Shown: piece by piece, positions 7,503 to 15,969 of the stretch
Layout of the letters: every line of letters starts with the position of its first letter
How positions within the stretch are numbered: the stretch's first letter is position 1
Source: Candidatus Limiplasma pullicola
GTDB taxonomy: Bacteria > Bacillota > Clostridia > Christensenellales > Aristaeellaceae
Direction: 5' to 3'
NCBI GenBank assembly: GCA_018710985.1
Contig: DVIV01000027.1
Location: 29,029 to 93,028, forward strand
DNA length: 64,000 bases
Position numbers and translations under genes: made by a program
The notes under the pieces: generated by a model
What the model was told of the DNA's origin: nothing
Databases searched by the model: none
What the model saw: only the letters and a program-made list of their open reading frames with translations

Positions 7503-8513
7503 GTGTTTAAGAAACTGGTCAGTTTGCTCATTGGAATATGCCTGCTGCTGGGAACAACCGCCATGGCGGCGAAAGAGGAACAACCTATTCCTGAACGATT
7601 TGCATCTGTAATGGAAGTGTGCAACGCAACTACCGCTGCAGAAATGCACCAGCATTTGATTGACTATATCAACGCAACATGGGCCGACTATTATACAACA
7701 TCAAATTTACCGTTTCCTGTCCGTTTTGGCGGAACGACAGAAGACCTGATTGCTGATAAGCGAAATTGGGCAATGGCAGTCGTGTCCACGAAGGATGTGG
7801 ATATACAGAAGCTGCTGGACAGCAACATGATCAAGCATTGGAGCTTTTCGTCGTCAGACCCTTCCGTTTTGTCCTTATGGTTGATCCCACCCGCCCTGAG
7901 ACCGTATCGACCCAGGGATTTGACACAATCGTATGACATTTTCTATTTTGATTACGATGCCCAGACAGACGATGCGACCGTTCTGATTTTTAATGAAAAC
8001 TATCCCATAACAGAAACATTATTTGCCAGAGCACTACTGGATATGCGCTCAACGGAGCAGAAGCGGGCCATGGAAGGCATTGCCCGCGTAAATGGCTGGA
8101 CGGTCGAGGAGCTCATTGCAAAGCCGAAGGATTGGGATGTCGCCGAGGTATTGGTTCCTTATCCTGATGGTTTGGAACCGCTTGACCAAGCCGGAATGTT
8201 GCTTGATTTATCCCAAAGCGATTACTTTGCTTCTCGCGAATCTTTTGAACATATATCGGATTGGTGGACGGAGGGGCCGAATGGTATTTATAGCGCGGAC
8301 AAGCGATTCATTGGGGCTCCCGTCTTTCCTTTTACGCTGTTTGACAAGGAGGACCACGCGCTGATACTCATCGTCAACGCCAAGAGCGACTATGCGGACG
8401 CTGCGCTCCGTTATGCGGAGTACTGTATCAAAGGGATGGATGACGTGATGTTTTCTGATATAGATGCATGGGAAAGTCTCGCCCTGGAGTATTCGACGGA
8501 GCTTTGGCAGTAA
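7503..8513 (+). CDS. secreted protein, function unknown
   Basis: A 336-residue exported protein: positively charged start, hydrophobic core LLIGICLLLGTTAMAA and a likely signal peptidase cut after AMA. The mature part is acidic and rich in Trp and Tyr, without recognisable catalytic motifs; its texture resembles periplasmic-binding-like proteins such as the next gene. Two GTG codons are available. I prefer the one at 7503, because GGGAG ends 10 bases before it, whereas it ends one base before the GTG at 7494. It belongs to a run of four signal-peptide proteins after the AgrD gene, and the hairpin at 7417-7460 precedes it. No function can be assigned. Confidence 0.65.
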   Translation: MFKKLVSLLIGICLLLGTTAMAAKEEQPIPERFASVMEVCNATTAAEMHQHLIDYINATWADYYTTSNLPFPVRFGGTTEDLIADKRNWAMAVVSTKDVDIQKLLDSNMIKHWSFSSSDPSVLSLWLIPPALRPYRPRDLTQSYDIFYFDYDAQTDDATVLIFNENYPITETLFARALLDMRSTEQKRAMEGIARVNGWTVEELIAKPKDWDVAEVLVPYPDGLEPLDQAGMLLDLSQSDYFASRESFEHISDWWTEGPNGIYSADKRFIGAPVFPFTLFDKEDHALILIVNAKSDYADAALRYAEYCIKGMDDVMFSDIDAWESLALEYSTELWQ

Positions 8514-8618
8514 AGCGTTCAGGTCCTCATCATCCATTTCGACCTTTCTATTGCACATGCCAATCATAGACATGTTCGGTGATAGCGCCATACGAAAATA
8601 ACAAAGGAGGGATCAGCC

Positions 8619-9974
8619 ATGAGAAGAATATGTGTTATGGCAGCAATTTGCCTGACGATCCTCTTTCGATCATCTGCGATAGGCGAAACGGAATTGTTTT
8701 TTGAAGGAAGTGATAAAAACAGCGCCGCCTACCAAAAGTTTGTAAAATCCCATCCTGAGTGCATTGTAAATACGGAAACAAATATCTACCGATCTACCAA
8801 TGAGATCATCAGCGCTTTGCTAACGGGTGAGTTTCCGTATGATACCTTCGTTATGACAACCACCAGCTTCGATATAAAGAAGCTCATGGATAAGGGGTAT
8901 TGTGCTGCTTTGTCGGAAAGTCCTGTGATACAAAAAGAATTGGAGCAGATGTATGAACCTATCCAGCAGCAGTTAATATATGAAGGAAAACTTTATGGCG
9001 CTCCATTTTATTGTTATATTGGGTACTATGCATATCGTCCAGACGCATGGGCAGCGGCCGGCCTTACGCAAGAGGATGTGCCAACTTCTTTTACAGAGTT
9101 GCTGGATTTTCTTGAAGCATGGGTGGAGCGCATTATAGATGAGCCTGAGGACGACATCAGCGTTTGCAACGCCTTCGCCAGCGAAGCGTATGGCGAAGAT
9201 AGTTACATAAGCTATCTTGTTGATCGCCTTATTCAGAATTATATTATGGATTATAATTTTGCGAATAAGCCTTTGCGTTTCGAAACTCCACTTTTTAGAA
9301 GTCTACTGGAACGCTGCCAGAAAATTGGGACAGATTTATACTTATACGAACCAAGGGCCAAAGGTGATCTGGCGCTCTTTGAGGACTTGCACGGCATGCG
9401 AGATCTGGCGTATCTCGTCCCTTTGCGTATGACAAATGAGCAACCTGTTCTGATCAAAGCATCGCTATACACAGGGTTTCTCAATGCGCGCAGTCAGCAT
9501 CAAGAGCTTGCAACAGAATACTTGGAAGCTGTCGTTACCAGCATTGCCCCGGAAATGGGCGCATATTTGTATCGAGATGCAGAACCTGTGGAAAATCCTG
9601 ATTTTAGACGGGCCATGGATAAGCTTCAGGCCGAAATTGACGAGGCTGAAGAAAAACTTGCTACCAGCAAGGAAATGGAACCAGTTGAGCGCAACACATT
9701 ACAGGATCAAGTGGATATGATGAAGCGCGAGTGGGAGCAGATGTCCATGTCAGAAGAACGATATCTTATCTCAGAAAACGATCTGAGGCTGTACCGCAAT
9801 TATGGTGACAACCTATATTTCCAAGCGCCAAGCATCTTTGACCCGTCCACAGAGGATGGCCAAAATATGAAACAGCTGCGGGATAGATTCTGTACAGGCA
9901 ATCTATCGGCAGATCAATTCATCAGTCGTCTTGATGAACTGGCCTGGATTCTTGAACAGGAAGGCCAGCAATAG
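8619..9974 (+). CDS. extracellular solute-binding-like protein
   Basis: A 451-residue exported protein with a short signal peptide (cleavage near SAIGE, residue 22). The order of motifs resembles family 1 extracellular solute-binding proteins: a polar N-terminal strand, GEFPYDTFVM, then LYGAPFYCYIGYYAYRPDAW, where sugar-binding members have the hinge and a GxPY-type string. No lipobox cysteine and no adjacent permease or ATPase genes are present, so it is not an ordinary transport component. Residues about 330-375 are strongly charged and heptad-like, suggesting a coiled coil inserted in the fold. AAAGGAGGG lies 9 bases before the ATG. It may have been recruited as a sensor or receptor protein. 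The fold call is moderate; the ligand is unknown. Confidence 0.6.
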   Translation: MRRICVMAAICLTILFRSSAIGETELFFEGSDKNSAAYQKFVKSHPECIVNTETNIYRSTNEIISALLTGEFPYDTFVMTTTSFDIKKLMDKGYCAALSESPVIQKELEQMYEPIQQQLIYEGKLYGAPFYCYIGYYAYRPDAWAAAGLTQEDVPTSFTELLDFLEAWVERIIDEPEDDISVCNAFASEAYGEDSYISYLVDRLIQNYIMDYNFANKPLRFETPLFRSLLERCQKIGTDLYLYEPRAKGDLALFEDLHGMRDLAYLVPLRMTNEQPVLIKASLYTGFLNARSQHQELATEYLEAVVTSIAPEMGAYLYRDAEPVENPDFRRAMDKLQAEIDEAEEKLATSKEMEPVERNTLQDQVDMMKREWEQMSMSEERYLISENDLRLYRNYGDNLYFQAPSIFDPSTEDGQNMKQLRDRFCTGNLSADQFISRLDELAWILEQEGQQ

Positions 9975-10048
9975 CAGGCATCTTTTCGGCATGTTGAGTA
10001 CAAGTTGGGATGATTGTAAATACGATTGGAAAAAGGGGCGAGAGTCGC

Positions 10049-11020
10049 ATGAAGGATAACAACATCAGGAAAGTGGCACTGATAGCGATACTTTTGCTTT
10101 GCTTGCCATTGGCAGCATTTGCTGCCCCAAATACGAATGCTGATGATGACAGTTATCTTGCCCAGTACATGACGCGATATGATTATGTTCTTCCTCAAAC
10201 GATTATAGAGCAGATCCAAGTAAACTTTACGCCACAGGAAGCAGACTGCGACCTTATACGAGTAAGGTTTGATGAAATTCTTTATGATGGGCAATGGATG
10301 TATACATCGGCTTCTGTGTGGCCACAAAACCCTGATGAGGTTATCGTCATGCCGGGCGATGTTCAGAAAAACGATCTGGTTACCGGCCCATATGATGAAA
10401 AGCTGCAAAACGATATGCGTTCGTTCGAGTCCGTTGCAAAAGAAGATGGCAAACAACTTTTGTGTGTATATGCCTATATGAAAGAGTTTGACGACATAGG
10501 TGAATACTTTTTGGATCATTTTCAAAAGGCTAATGGCGAGTCTGTTCTTATGAGTGGCGCACGTATGGCTGGTGGGTGCAAGGCGATCAAGGCAACGTGG
10601 TCGATCAAAGTATACGACGTGGATTTGGAAACTGGTAAATACAGCCTTCTAGGCGAATACCTCTTTCCAATGAAAATTCTGCCCCTGCAACCATATGCAG
10701 AGCGGACATATCGTGTAGTCAGCGGGGAGAAAGACCTGTTTGAGAGCGTTGTGTTGGCTTATACGCCGCTCAATACTTATGTTTTTCCCCAGTGGAAAGA
10801 AAAACAGGATAGACCGCGTTTTTCGATTGCTCTGGTTGATGCAAATGACACGCCATTTTCTCAAGGGGTGCCGTTGGCAGCAGACACATATGTATTAGAT
10901 ACCCTTCCTAACGAGATTTTCCTGATCGTCTCGGATTATCATACCGGTGAAATGTTGAGCCGAGTCGCACTGGTCGCAGATTCATGCTCATTACCAACCG
11001 GGCGGCTCGACGATGAGTAG
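10049..11020 (+). CDS. secreted protein, function unknown
   Basis: A 323-residue exported protein; the signal peptide is RKVALIAILLLCLPLAAFA with a cut after AFA. The mature part is mixed alpha/beta and acidic, with two cysteines close to its N-terminus and another near the end. I see no known motif. The start at 10049 begins the signal peptide; the open frame reaches 39 bases further up without signal-like sequence. It is the last of four consecutive exported proteins in the same orientation, and its stop codon overlaps the ATG of the decayed frame that follows. A common role with the upstream secreted proteins is likely from gene order only. Confidence 0.6.
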   Translation: MKDNNIRKVALIAILLLCLPLAAFAAPNTNADDDSYLAQYMTRYDYVLPQTIIEQIQVNFTPQEADCDLIRVRFDEILYDGQWMYTSASVWPQNPDEVIVMPGDVQKNDLVTGPYDEKLQNDMRSFESVAKEDGKQLLCVYAYMKEFDDIGEYFLDHFQKANGESVLMSGARMAGGCKAIKATWSIKVYDVDLETGKYSLLGEYLFPMKILPLQPYAERTYRVVSGEKDLFESVVLAYTPLNTYVFPQWKEKQDRPRFSIALVDANDTPFSQGVPLAADTYVLDTLPNEIFLIVSDYHTGEMLSRVALVADSCSLPTGRLDDE

Positions 11021-11578
11021 GAAGCAATTTATTCAGCCCGTGGAGCCATACGAGGAATGGAGCCATCGTGTGCTCCGTACCAAAGGTGAGGTGCCTTTGA
11101 AACGGTGAAGCTGGAAAAAACGCTGTTGGCTACTTGGCTTCTGGCAGACCAGAGCGCTAGGACAGAACATTTTGCTGAGCTGGTCGATAAAAATGGTCGG
11201 ATCCTGGAGCAACACGGCTCTGTTTCTACGGGCATCTATGCAATGAAAGATTTGCCAGATCGAAATTTGGCTGGCTGTTTCCTGACCGGGCGCAGAACAA
11301 ACGAGAAGGGTCGAGAAGCCGTCTATGTGCAAGATGAAGTGGTTTCCCAAAGACGAGAATAGCAATGCTGAAGAGGAACATCTGGAAACGCCCTGTCCCT
11401 TGCTTTGGTATCGGTATATCATCACACAGATCAAATTACTGTTCCAGCCGCCTATCCAAACACCGCCCTATATAAGCGACCTGCTCAAACGATCGATCGC
11501 GCCGTGGAACGTGAGCAAATGCAAAATGATTGGAAAGAGATATGGGCAAAAAACAAGCGGCATGACAAGATCCAGTAG
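11013..11578 (+). pseudogene. decayed gene with a frameshift and two stop codons
   Basis: Protein-like sequence runs through this stretch but in pieces. A first piece (31 codons from ATG 11013, beginning MSRKQFIQPVEPYEEW) ends at the TGA at 11106. A second piece in another frame starts with GTG at 11105 (KLEKTLLATWLLADQ) and runs 85 codons to TAG at 11360. A TGA follows at 11369, after which the same frame stays open and protein-like for about 68 codons (ending QNDWKEIWAKNKRHDKIQ) to TAG at 11576. I read this as one gene that has lost function. The family is not recognised. It lies directly before a sigma-factor gene. Confidence 0.45.
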
Positions 11579-11604
11579 TTGATGGCGGATATGGGGGCCA
11601 ATGA

Positions 11605-12093
11605 ATGGAGCAGGATGCACTCGTTCAAATCATACAAATGAATTACAAACTGCTCATAGTTCAGGCGTACAGGATCCTGCGTCACAGTCAGGATGCTGAA
11701 GATGCCGTGCAAAACGCTTGCCTGAAAGCGTGGCGGCGTAGCAGTATGCTCCGAAATAGCGACTGTGCGGTTGCGTGGCTTCGCCAAATTGTTTGTTTTG
11801 AGTGCATTGACCTGCTTCGGTCCCGAAAGCGCCAAAGTGCTTTTGTCCATCAGATGGATAGACTTCCCGATGAAAACAGCAAACAAACGGACAGCCTATT
11901 CATGATCGCACTCAACGATGCTTTCCTGTCTGGCTCCAGTCAGCACAGAGAGCTCCTCTACAATAAGTATGTAATGGGATATACCATTTCTCAGCTGTCT
12001 CAAATGATGGGCGTTTCCGAGGGTACGGTGAAAAGCCGATTGTCTCGCGCAAAAAGGCATCTTATAGATGCGATGAGCAAGCTATGGTCATAG
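11605..12093 (+). CDS. sigma-70 family (ECF-type) RNA polymerase sigma factor
   Basis: A 162-residue protein with the two-domain plan of extracytoplasmic-function sigma factors: region 2 near the start (YRILRHSQDAEDAVQNACLK, then WLRQIVCFECIDLLRSRKR) and region 4 at the end (YTISQLSQMMGVSEGTVKSR LSRAKRHL, split here for length). GGGGG lies 7 bases before the ATG. No recognisable anti-sigma factor follows; the gene just upstream is decayed, and it may once have been the partner. Targets are unknown, but the preceding run of secreted proteins is a candidate regulon. The family call is secure, the role is not. Confidence 0.85.
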   Translation: MEQDALVQIIQMNYKLLIVQAYRILRHSQDAEDAVQNACLKAWRRSSMLRNSDCAVAWLRQIVCFECIDLLRSRKRQSAFVHQMDRLPDENSKQTDSLFMIALNDAFLSGSSQHRELLYNKYVMGYTISQLSQMMGVSEGTVKSRLSRAKRHLIDAMSKLWS

Positions 12094-12330
12094 GCCTCCT
12101 TTATAGGGGAGATATAAAGGGGAAGATATGCCTCTTTGATATCGCACAAAGGAGGAAAGCGGCGACACAAATGTTGATTAAGCTCGTGGTTTGTCATGAT
12201 AAATAGGATCAACGTCCGCTGAGAGCGGATGGCTGGCGTATCCATTGGGGATATTCGTTCGCGGCGAATCAGCGGGTCTGTCTACGCTATTGTTTGGGGC
12301 TTTGGACACGTTGCCGTTCTCCTCCTCTCT

Positions 12331-12361
12331 CCTCCCATTCGTCTGAAAAAAGAATGGGAGG
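12331..12361 (+). promoter_or_regulatory. hairpin that buries the next gene's ribosome-binding site
   Basis: CCTCCCATTC (12331-12340) is perfectly complementary to GAATGGGAGG (12352-12361), and the right arm contains the GGGAGG ribosome-binding site of the gene starting at 12369. In mRNA the stem would hide the site. This suggests control of translation by RNA structure. Confidence 0.6.
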
Positions 12362-12368
12362 ATTCTTT

Positions 12369-12788
12369 ATGGCAACCATTAATTTGCGCGACTATTATCC
12401 TTTTTATCACGATGATGCATGGATAGAGATATCAGATGAGCTTGCCAGGGAAATGAAGGCCTGGGAACGGGATGAGAACAATTACAAACGCAAGTGCCGG
12501 TATCATGGTCATTACTCGCTAGACCGTGAAGATGCTTTGGAACAAAAGATCGCCTACCAAAGCTATTCACCTGAAGCCCTATATGATGCATACCTTCGAT
12601 ATCATCTGTTTCGTTCCATGCTTTCCCGCTTGTCGGATAAACAGGCCAAGCGCATTTACGCTCACTACTTTCTTGGCTTAAGCAAAACAGAGATCGCGCA
12701 AACGGAGGGTGTTGGAAAAGCCGCTGTATGTGAAAGCATTGATCGAGGATTACAGGAACTAAGGAAAATAATCAGGGAATTTTTCTGA
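12369..12788 (+). CDS. sigma-70-like helix-turn-helix protein of integrative elements
   Basis: A 139-residue protein of a family commonly seen in Clostridia integrative elements and usually annotated as a sigma-70-like factor: NLRDYYPFY at the start, YSLDRED in the middle and a region-4-like helix-turn-helix at the end (RLSDKQAKRIYAHYFLGLSK, then TEIAQTEGVGKAAVCESIDR). Region 2 of a true sigma factor is not visible, so it may act as a small regulator. The start at 12369 follows GGGAGG by 7 bases, and that site lies in a hairpin stem. It marks the neighbourhood as mobile-element DNA, in line with the recombinase downstream. Confidence 0.75.
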   Translation: MATINLRDYYPFYHDDAWIEISDELAREMKAWERDENNYKRKCRYHGHYSLDREDALEQKIAYQSYSPEALYDAYLRYHLFRSMLSRLSDKQAKRIYAHYFLGLSKTEIAQTEGVGKAAVCESIDRGLQELRKIIREFF

Positions 12789-13497
12789 CGGCCCATACAT
12801 ACCCGCAGACAAATCTCCTGATAGATGAGGGGAGTTCCAATGCCTCCTTTTACGCACCTTGACAATCGAATACACGGTGTTACAGGTACAATCCCCCGCG
12901 CGGCGGAGCGGCGAACGGGGCGGCGCGACGATGGCATAGGCCGGAGCGATCCACGCATCCCGTTGACCCTGCCGTGGCAGGCAGGTGCGCGACGATGCCG
13001 CGCGGGGACAATGAGACTTCCACTACGGCCTCCCACTGACTTGAGGGGGAGTCCCTGCGGTATACGCCCGTCCGGGGGACGGCGGTACAGGCGGGGCTAT
13101 GTTGCGGATGGAGCCGTCCGCAGCCTGTGACATCCCCAGGGCCAGCGGGAAGCCTGCCGGGGTGCAGGGCAAATACGGCGAATTCCCGCCTCCGATTCAT
13201 TTGTCATGATTCTGTTTTTGAGAAAAGGGGGATGGTTATGGCCCGAATGCCAGACGGCCGTACCCTTATAGCGCGCGGGCAGAGCGCACATCCCATACAC
13301 AGAAGCAGCCAACGCCGTGAGCCGTCGAAGACGATGTGCCGGCTCATCCAGAGGAGAAGCGGGTACGCCGCAGAGCGGCGGACGCCAATGTGGGCCTGTC
13401 AGATCCCCTTGGGTACTGTCTTTTGAGTTTGCCATCAACAAGCAAATATCCTCTCTAGCGCGCATATCCTTGACCATCATGCCGCGAAGGAGGCCCT
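12789..13497 (+). other. 0.7-kb GC-rich gene-free segment with many hairpins
   Basis: No frame in this 709-base segment looks like a protein: the open ones are arginine-rich with skewed composition. The sequence is much richer in G+C than the genes on either side and contains repeated self-complementary pieces, for example CCGTCC and GGACGG flanking a GGG loop near 13069-13083. A possible -35 TTGACA occurs at 12859. It could be a structured RNA, a transfer or recombination region of the element, or remains of genes. I see no evidence that decides between these. Confidence 0.4.
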
Positions 13498-13650
13498 ATG
13501 AAAGAGAAAGAGCTGATCGTGACCTGTGAGTATAACAAGGAACCGCAGGATATCAAAAAAATCATACAGCAATCGTTTTTGATTTACATGCAGCGGGAGC
13601 TGAAAGACAATGCCCATAACCTTGCGCTGAAATCGGCCTGTCATGTATGA
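13498..13650 (+). CDS. small element protein upstream of the recombinase, function unknown
   Basis: A 50-residue protein (starts MKEKELIVTCEYNKEPQDI) with a strong ribosome-binding site, GAAGGAGG, 5 bases before its ATG. It ends 39 bases before the recombinase gene in the same direction, so the two are probably co-transcribed. The sequence is charged, mostly helical, without membrane segments. Small genes in this position next to large serine recombinases sometimes encode helper proteins, including directionality factors; that is only a possibility here. Confidence 0.6.
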   Translation: MKEKELIVTCEYNKEPQDIKKIIQQSFLIYMQRELKDNAHNLALKSACHV

Positions 13651-13689
13651 TGAGTATGTTGAATGGCCGCTTGTTTTCGGAGGGATACG

Positions 13690-15267
13690 ATGTATTTGAA
13701 AATAAGCGAACCCATGGCATATCATGTGGCGCTCTATATCAGACTGTCAAAGGAGGATGAGAGCGAGGGGCCGTCGCAGAGCGTTACCAACCAGCAATCC
13801 CTGCTGAACCGTTTTGTCCGCGAGCAGCGCCTGTCCGTTTACGATACCTATATCGATGATGGCTGGAGTGGAACCACCTTCGAGCGTCCTGCGTTTCAAC
13901 GGATGATTCAGGACATCGAGGCGAAAAAGGTCAACATGGTAATCACGAAAGACCTTTCCCGTCTGGGACGCGATTACATTATGACGGGGCACTACATGGA
14001 GCGGTTCTTCCCCGAAAACCGCGTGCGCTACATTTCCCTGCTGGATGGCATAGATACTGGCGTTGATTCCACCGCCAACGATATCACCCCGTTCCGCGCC
14101 ATCATGAACGACATGTACGCCAAGGATATCTCCAAAAAGATCAAAAGCGTAAAGCATGATAAGCAGCGCAAGGGACAGTTCATCGGCGGAAAGCCCGTGT
14201 TCGGCTATCGGATGCACCCCACGGAGAAAAACCGCATCGTCGTGGATGAAAAAGCAGCGCCCATTGTGCAAAGGATTTTCGCCATGGCGTTGGAGGGCGT
14301 CAGTTGTCGGCAAATCGCCGTCCAATTGAACGAGGCAAATATACCGCCGCCATCTGTCTACGCGGGACTGAAGCAGGCGCGGCAGGGCGTTTACACGGGG
14401 TTGTGGTCCAGCGAACGTATTTCCAATATGCTGCAAAACGAGACCTACATCGGCAATATGGTTCAGGGACGGAGCGCAAAAATCAGCTACAAGAGCAAGA
14501 AGTGTCAGCATCGGGAGCGCAGGGACTGGATCGTTGTAGAAAACACGCATGAGCCCCTGGTCTCCCGCGAAACCTTCGATAAGGTACAGATGCTGGTGGC
14601 CAGCCGGAAGAACACCCGCTGCCGCACCTACGATTTTCTGCTAAAGGGGTTGATCTTCTGCCACGAATGCGGCTATCCCCTGGCCGTGCTGAACCGCAGG
14701 AACGCCAAGGGTGAGGAAAGCCTGTACTTTGTATGCCGGACGTATCAGCGGTTTACCAAAGCGGGGGTATGCACCTGCCACGCCATCAAGGAAAAGCTGG
14801 TGACGGACGCGGTGCTGAGCAAGCTTCGGGAGGCATGCCAATCGTATCTCAATGCGGAGGAGTTGCTGCCCCTTGCCCAAAGATCGTTGGAGGAGGCAAA
14901 CATGGAGGCGCGGCAAGAGAGCGATGCTCTGGCTGTGGAAAACAAGATTCGCATCCTGACCAACCATTTGGACAAGGCGTACATGGATAAGCTCAGCGGC
15001 CTTCTGGCGGAGGCGGATTTTGAACGGATCTATGCGCGGCTGAAGGAGGAACGCGCCGTGCTGGAAAAGCAACTGACGGCCATGAAGCAGCCCGATTTCT
15101 CGCCCGTCAAGCGGCAGCAGCTCGCCAAGGTACTGGTGCGGCGATTTGTGGACAGCGCCTTTGCCAGCAGGGAGCTTCTGTGCAGCCTGATCGAGCGCAT
15201 CGAGCTGACGGAGGACAAACGGCTGATTATCCGCTATCGGTTCAGCGCCTTGGGGGAAAGCGCCTGA
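13690..15267 (+). CDS. large serine site-specific recombinase
   Basis: A 525-residue large serine recombinase of the TnpX/SpoIVCA kind. The N-terminal catalytic domain holds the nucleophile Ser20 (ALYIRLSKED) and the arginine-containing string KDLSRLGRDYI. A recombinase domain follows (about residues 165-290), then a zinc ribbon with CHECG and a second cysteine cluster (CRTYQRF, GVCTCHAI), and a long coiled coil to about residue 490. Such enzymes integrate and excise elements without other energy sources. GGAGG 6 bases upstream fixes the start at 13690. It converges on sigK' and stops 22 bases from it, the position held by SpoIVCA relative to spoIVCB in the B. subtilis skin element. It is therefore the likely enzyme for excising the element from sigK. 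Confidence 0.92.
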   Translation: MYLKISEPMAYHVALYIRLSKEDESEGPSQSVTNQQSLLNRFVREQRLSVYDTYIDDGWSGTTFERPAFQRMIQDIEAKKVNMVITKDLSRLGRDYIMTGHYMERFFPENRVRYISLLDGIDTGVDSTANDITPFRAIMNDMYAKDISKKIKSVKHDKQRKGQFIGGKPVFGYRMHPTEKNRIVVDEKAAPIVQRIFAMALEGVSCRQIAVQLNEANIPPPSVYAGLKQARQGVYTGLWSSERISNMLQNETYIGNMVQGRSAKISYKSKKCQHRERRDWIVVENTHEPLVSRETFDKVQMLVASRKNTRCRTYDFLLKGLIFCHECGYPLAVLNRRNAKGEESLYFVCRTYQRFTKAGVCTCHAIKEKLVTDAVLSKLREACQSYLNAEELLPLAQRSLEEANMEARQESDALAVENKIRILTNHLDKAYMDKLSGLLAEADFERIYARLKEERAVLEKQLTAMKQPDFSPVKRQQLAKVLVRRFVDSAFASRELLCSLIERIELTEDKRLIIRYRFSALGESA

Positions 15268-15288
15268 AACTAAGATTTCAAAAGTATT

Positions 15289-15969
15289 TCAAGCATTTTG
15301 ACCACGGAGAGATCGCTTACAATACCCGCGCTGCGATACATAGGAGCGCGAAATCCCCAGCATGCCGGCGATCTCATGCTGGGGGTGCATCACGCCGTCC
15401 CTGAGGCCGTAGCGCAGCGTGACGACGGTGCGCTCCCGCTCGGGCAGGCGGGGAAGCGCCTTTCGCACACGGTCCAAAGTCACGCGGCGGCGCACCTCGT
15501 CCTCCACCATATCCGGGGGCGTCCCCAGCAGGTCGGCGAAGGAAACGGCGTTGCCGTCGCGGTCGGTGCCCAGCGGCTCATCCAGGCTGATGTCGGCCTG
15601 CTGCTTGCGGCTTTGACGCAGGCTCATGAGGATTTCATTTTCGATGCATCGCGCCGCGTAGGTTGACAGCGAGGTGCCCGTGCGCATGTCGTAGCTGCGC
15701 ACGGCTTTGATGAGCCCCACCGAACCGATGGAGATCAGGTCGTCAAAGGTGCAGCCGGGCACCTTGTACTTGCGCGCAATGTGCACGATCAGGCGCATGT
15801 TGTGTTCCACCAGCATCTGGCGGGCTGTCTCGTCCCCTTCGCGCATTCTCAGAAGCGCCGAGCGCTCCTCCTCCGGACTCAGGGGCTTGAGAAAACTCTG
15901 ACGTCCGGACAGATACCCCAGCAGAAACAGGCAATCCTTGATGATCCAGAACAGAAACGCCGAAATCAA
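15289..15969 (-). CDS. sigK: 5' part of sigK, sporulation sigma factor, interrupted
   Basis: This encodes the mother-cell sigma factor of late sporulation. Residues 1-25 match the pro-sequence of pro-sigma-K (hydrophobic FLFWIIKDCLFLLGYLSG). Region 2 follows (VEHNMRLIVHIARKY, DDLISIGSVGLIKAV, YAARCIENEIL), then the DEPLGTDRDGN linker and region 4. The protein is normal up to Ser212 in ISRSYVS. Intact SigK continues RIEKRAL and about 25 more residues; here 14 unrelated residues (QRGYCKRSLRGQNA) and a stop follow, so the second helix of the DNA-binding motif has lost its C-terminal neighbour. TTG at 15969 is the likely start: AGGAGGGG lies 7 bases upstream and the pro-sequence begins there. It would be made whole by excision of the element to its left. 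Confidence 0.88.
   Translation of the reverse strand: MISAFLFWIIKDCLFLLGYLSGRQSFLKPLSPEEERSALLRMREGDETARQMLVEHNMRLIVHIARKYKVPGCTFDDLISIGSVGLIKAVRSYDMRTGTSLSTYAARCIENEILMSLRQSRKQQADISLDEPLGTDRDGNAVSFADLLGTPPDMVEDEVRRRVTLDRVRKALPRLPERERTVVTLRYGLRDGVMHPQHEIAGMLGISRSYVSQRGYCKRSLRGQNA
15328..15345. other. predicted element/sigK junction (attachment site region)
   Basis: On the minus strand sigK homology ends at the serine codon 15336-15334, and the next codon is CAG instead of the expected arginine codon. A large serine recombinase exchanges DNA at a short shared core, so the core should lie within these bases. The other attachment site, with the 3' exon, is not in the window. Confidence 0.55.

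Noticed and set aside
11033..11434. A 133-codon minus-strand frame
   Set aside because: No ribosome-binding site is present, and the plus strand carries the more protein-like, though broken, sequence.
13232..13426. A possible 64-codon gene starting after AAGGGGG
   Set aside because: The product is arginine-rich with no structure or family signal, and lies in the GC-rich segment where chance frames are expected.
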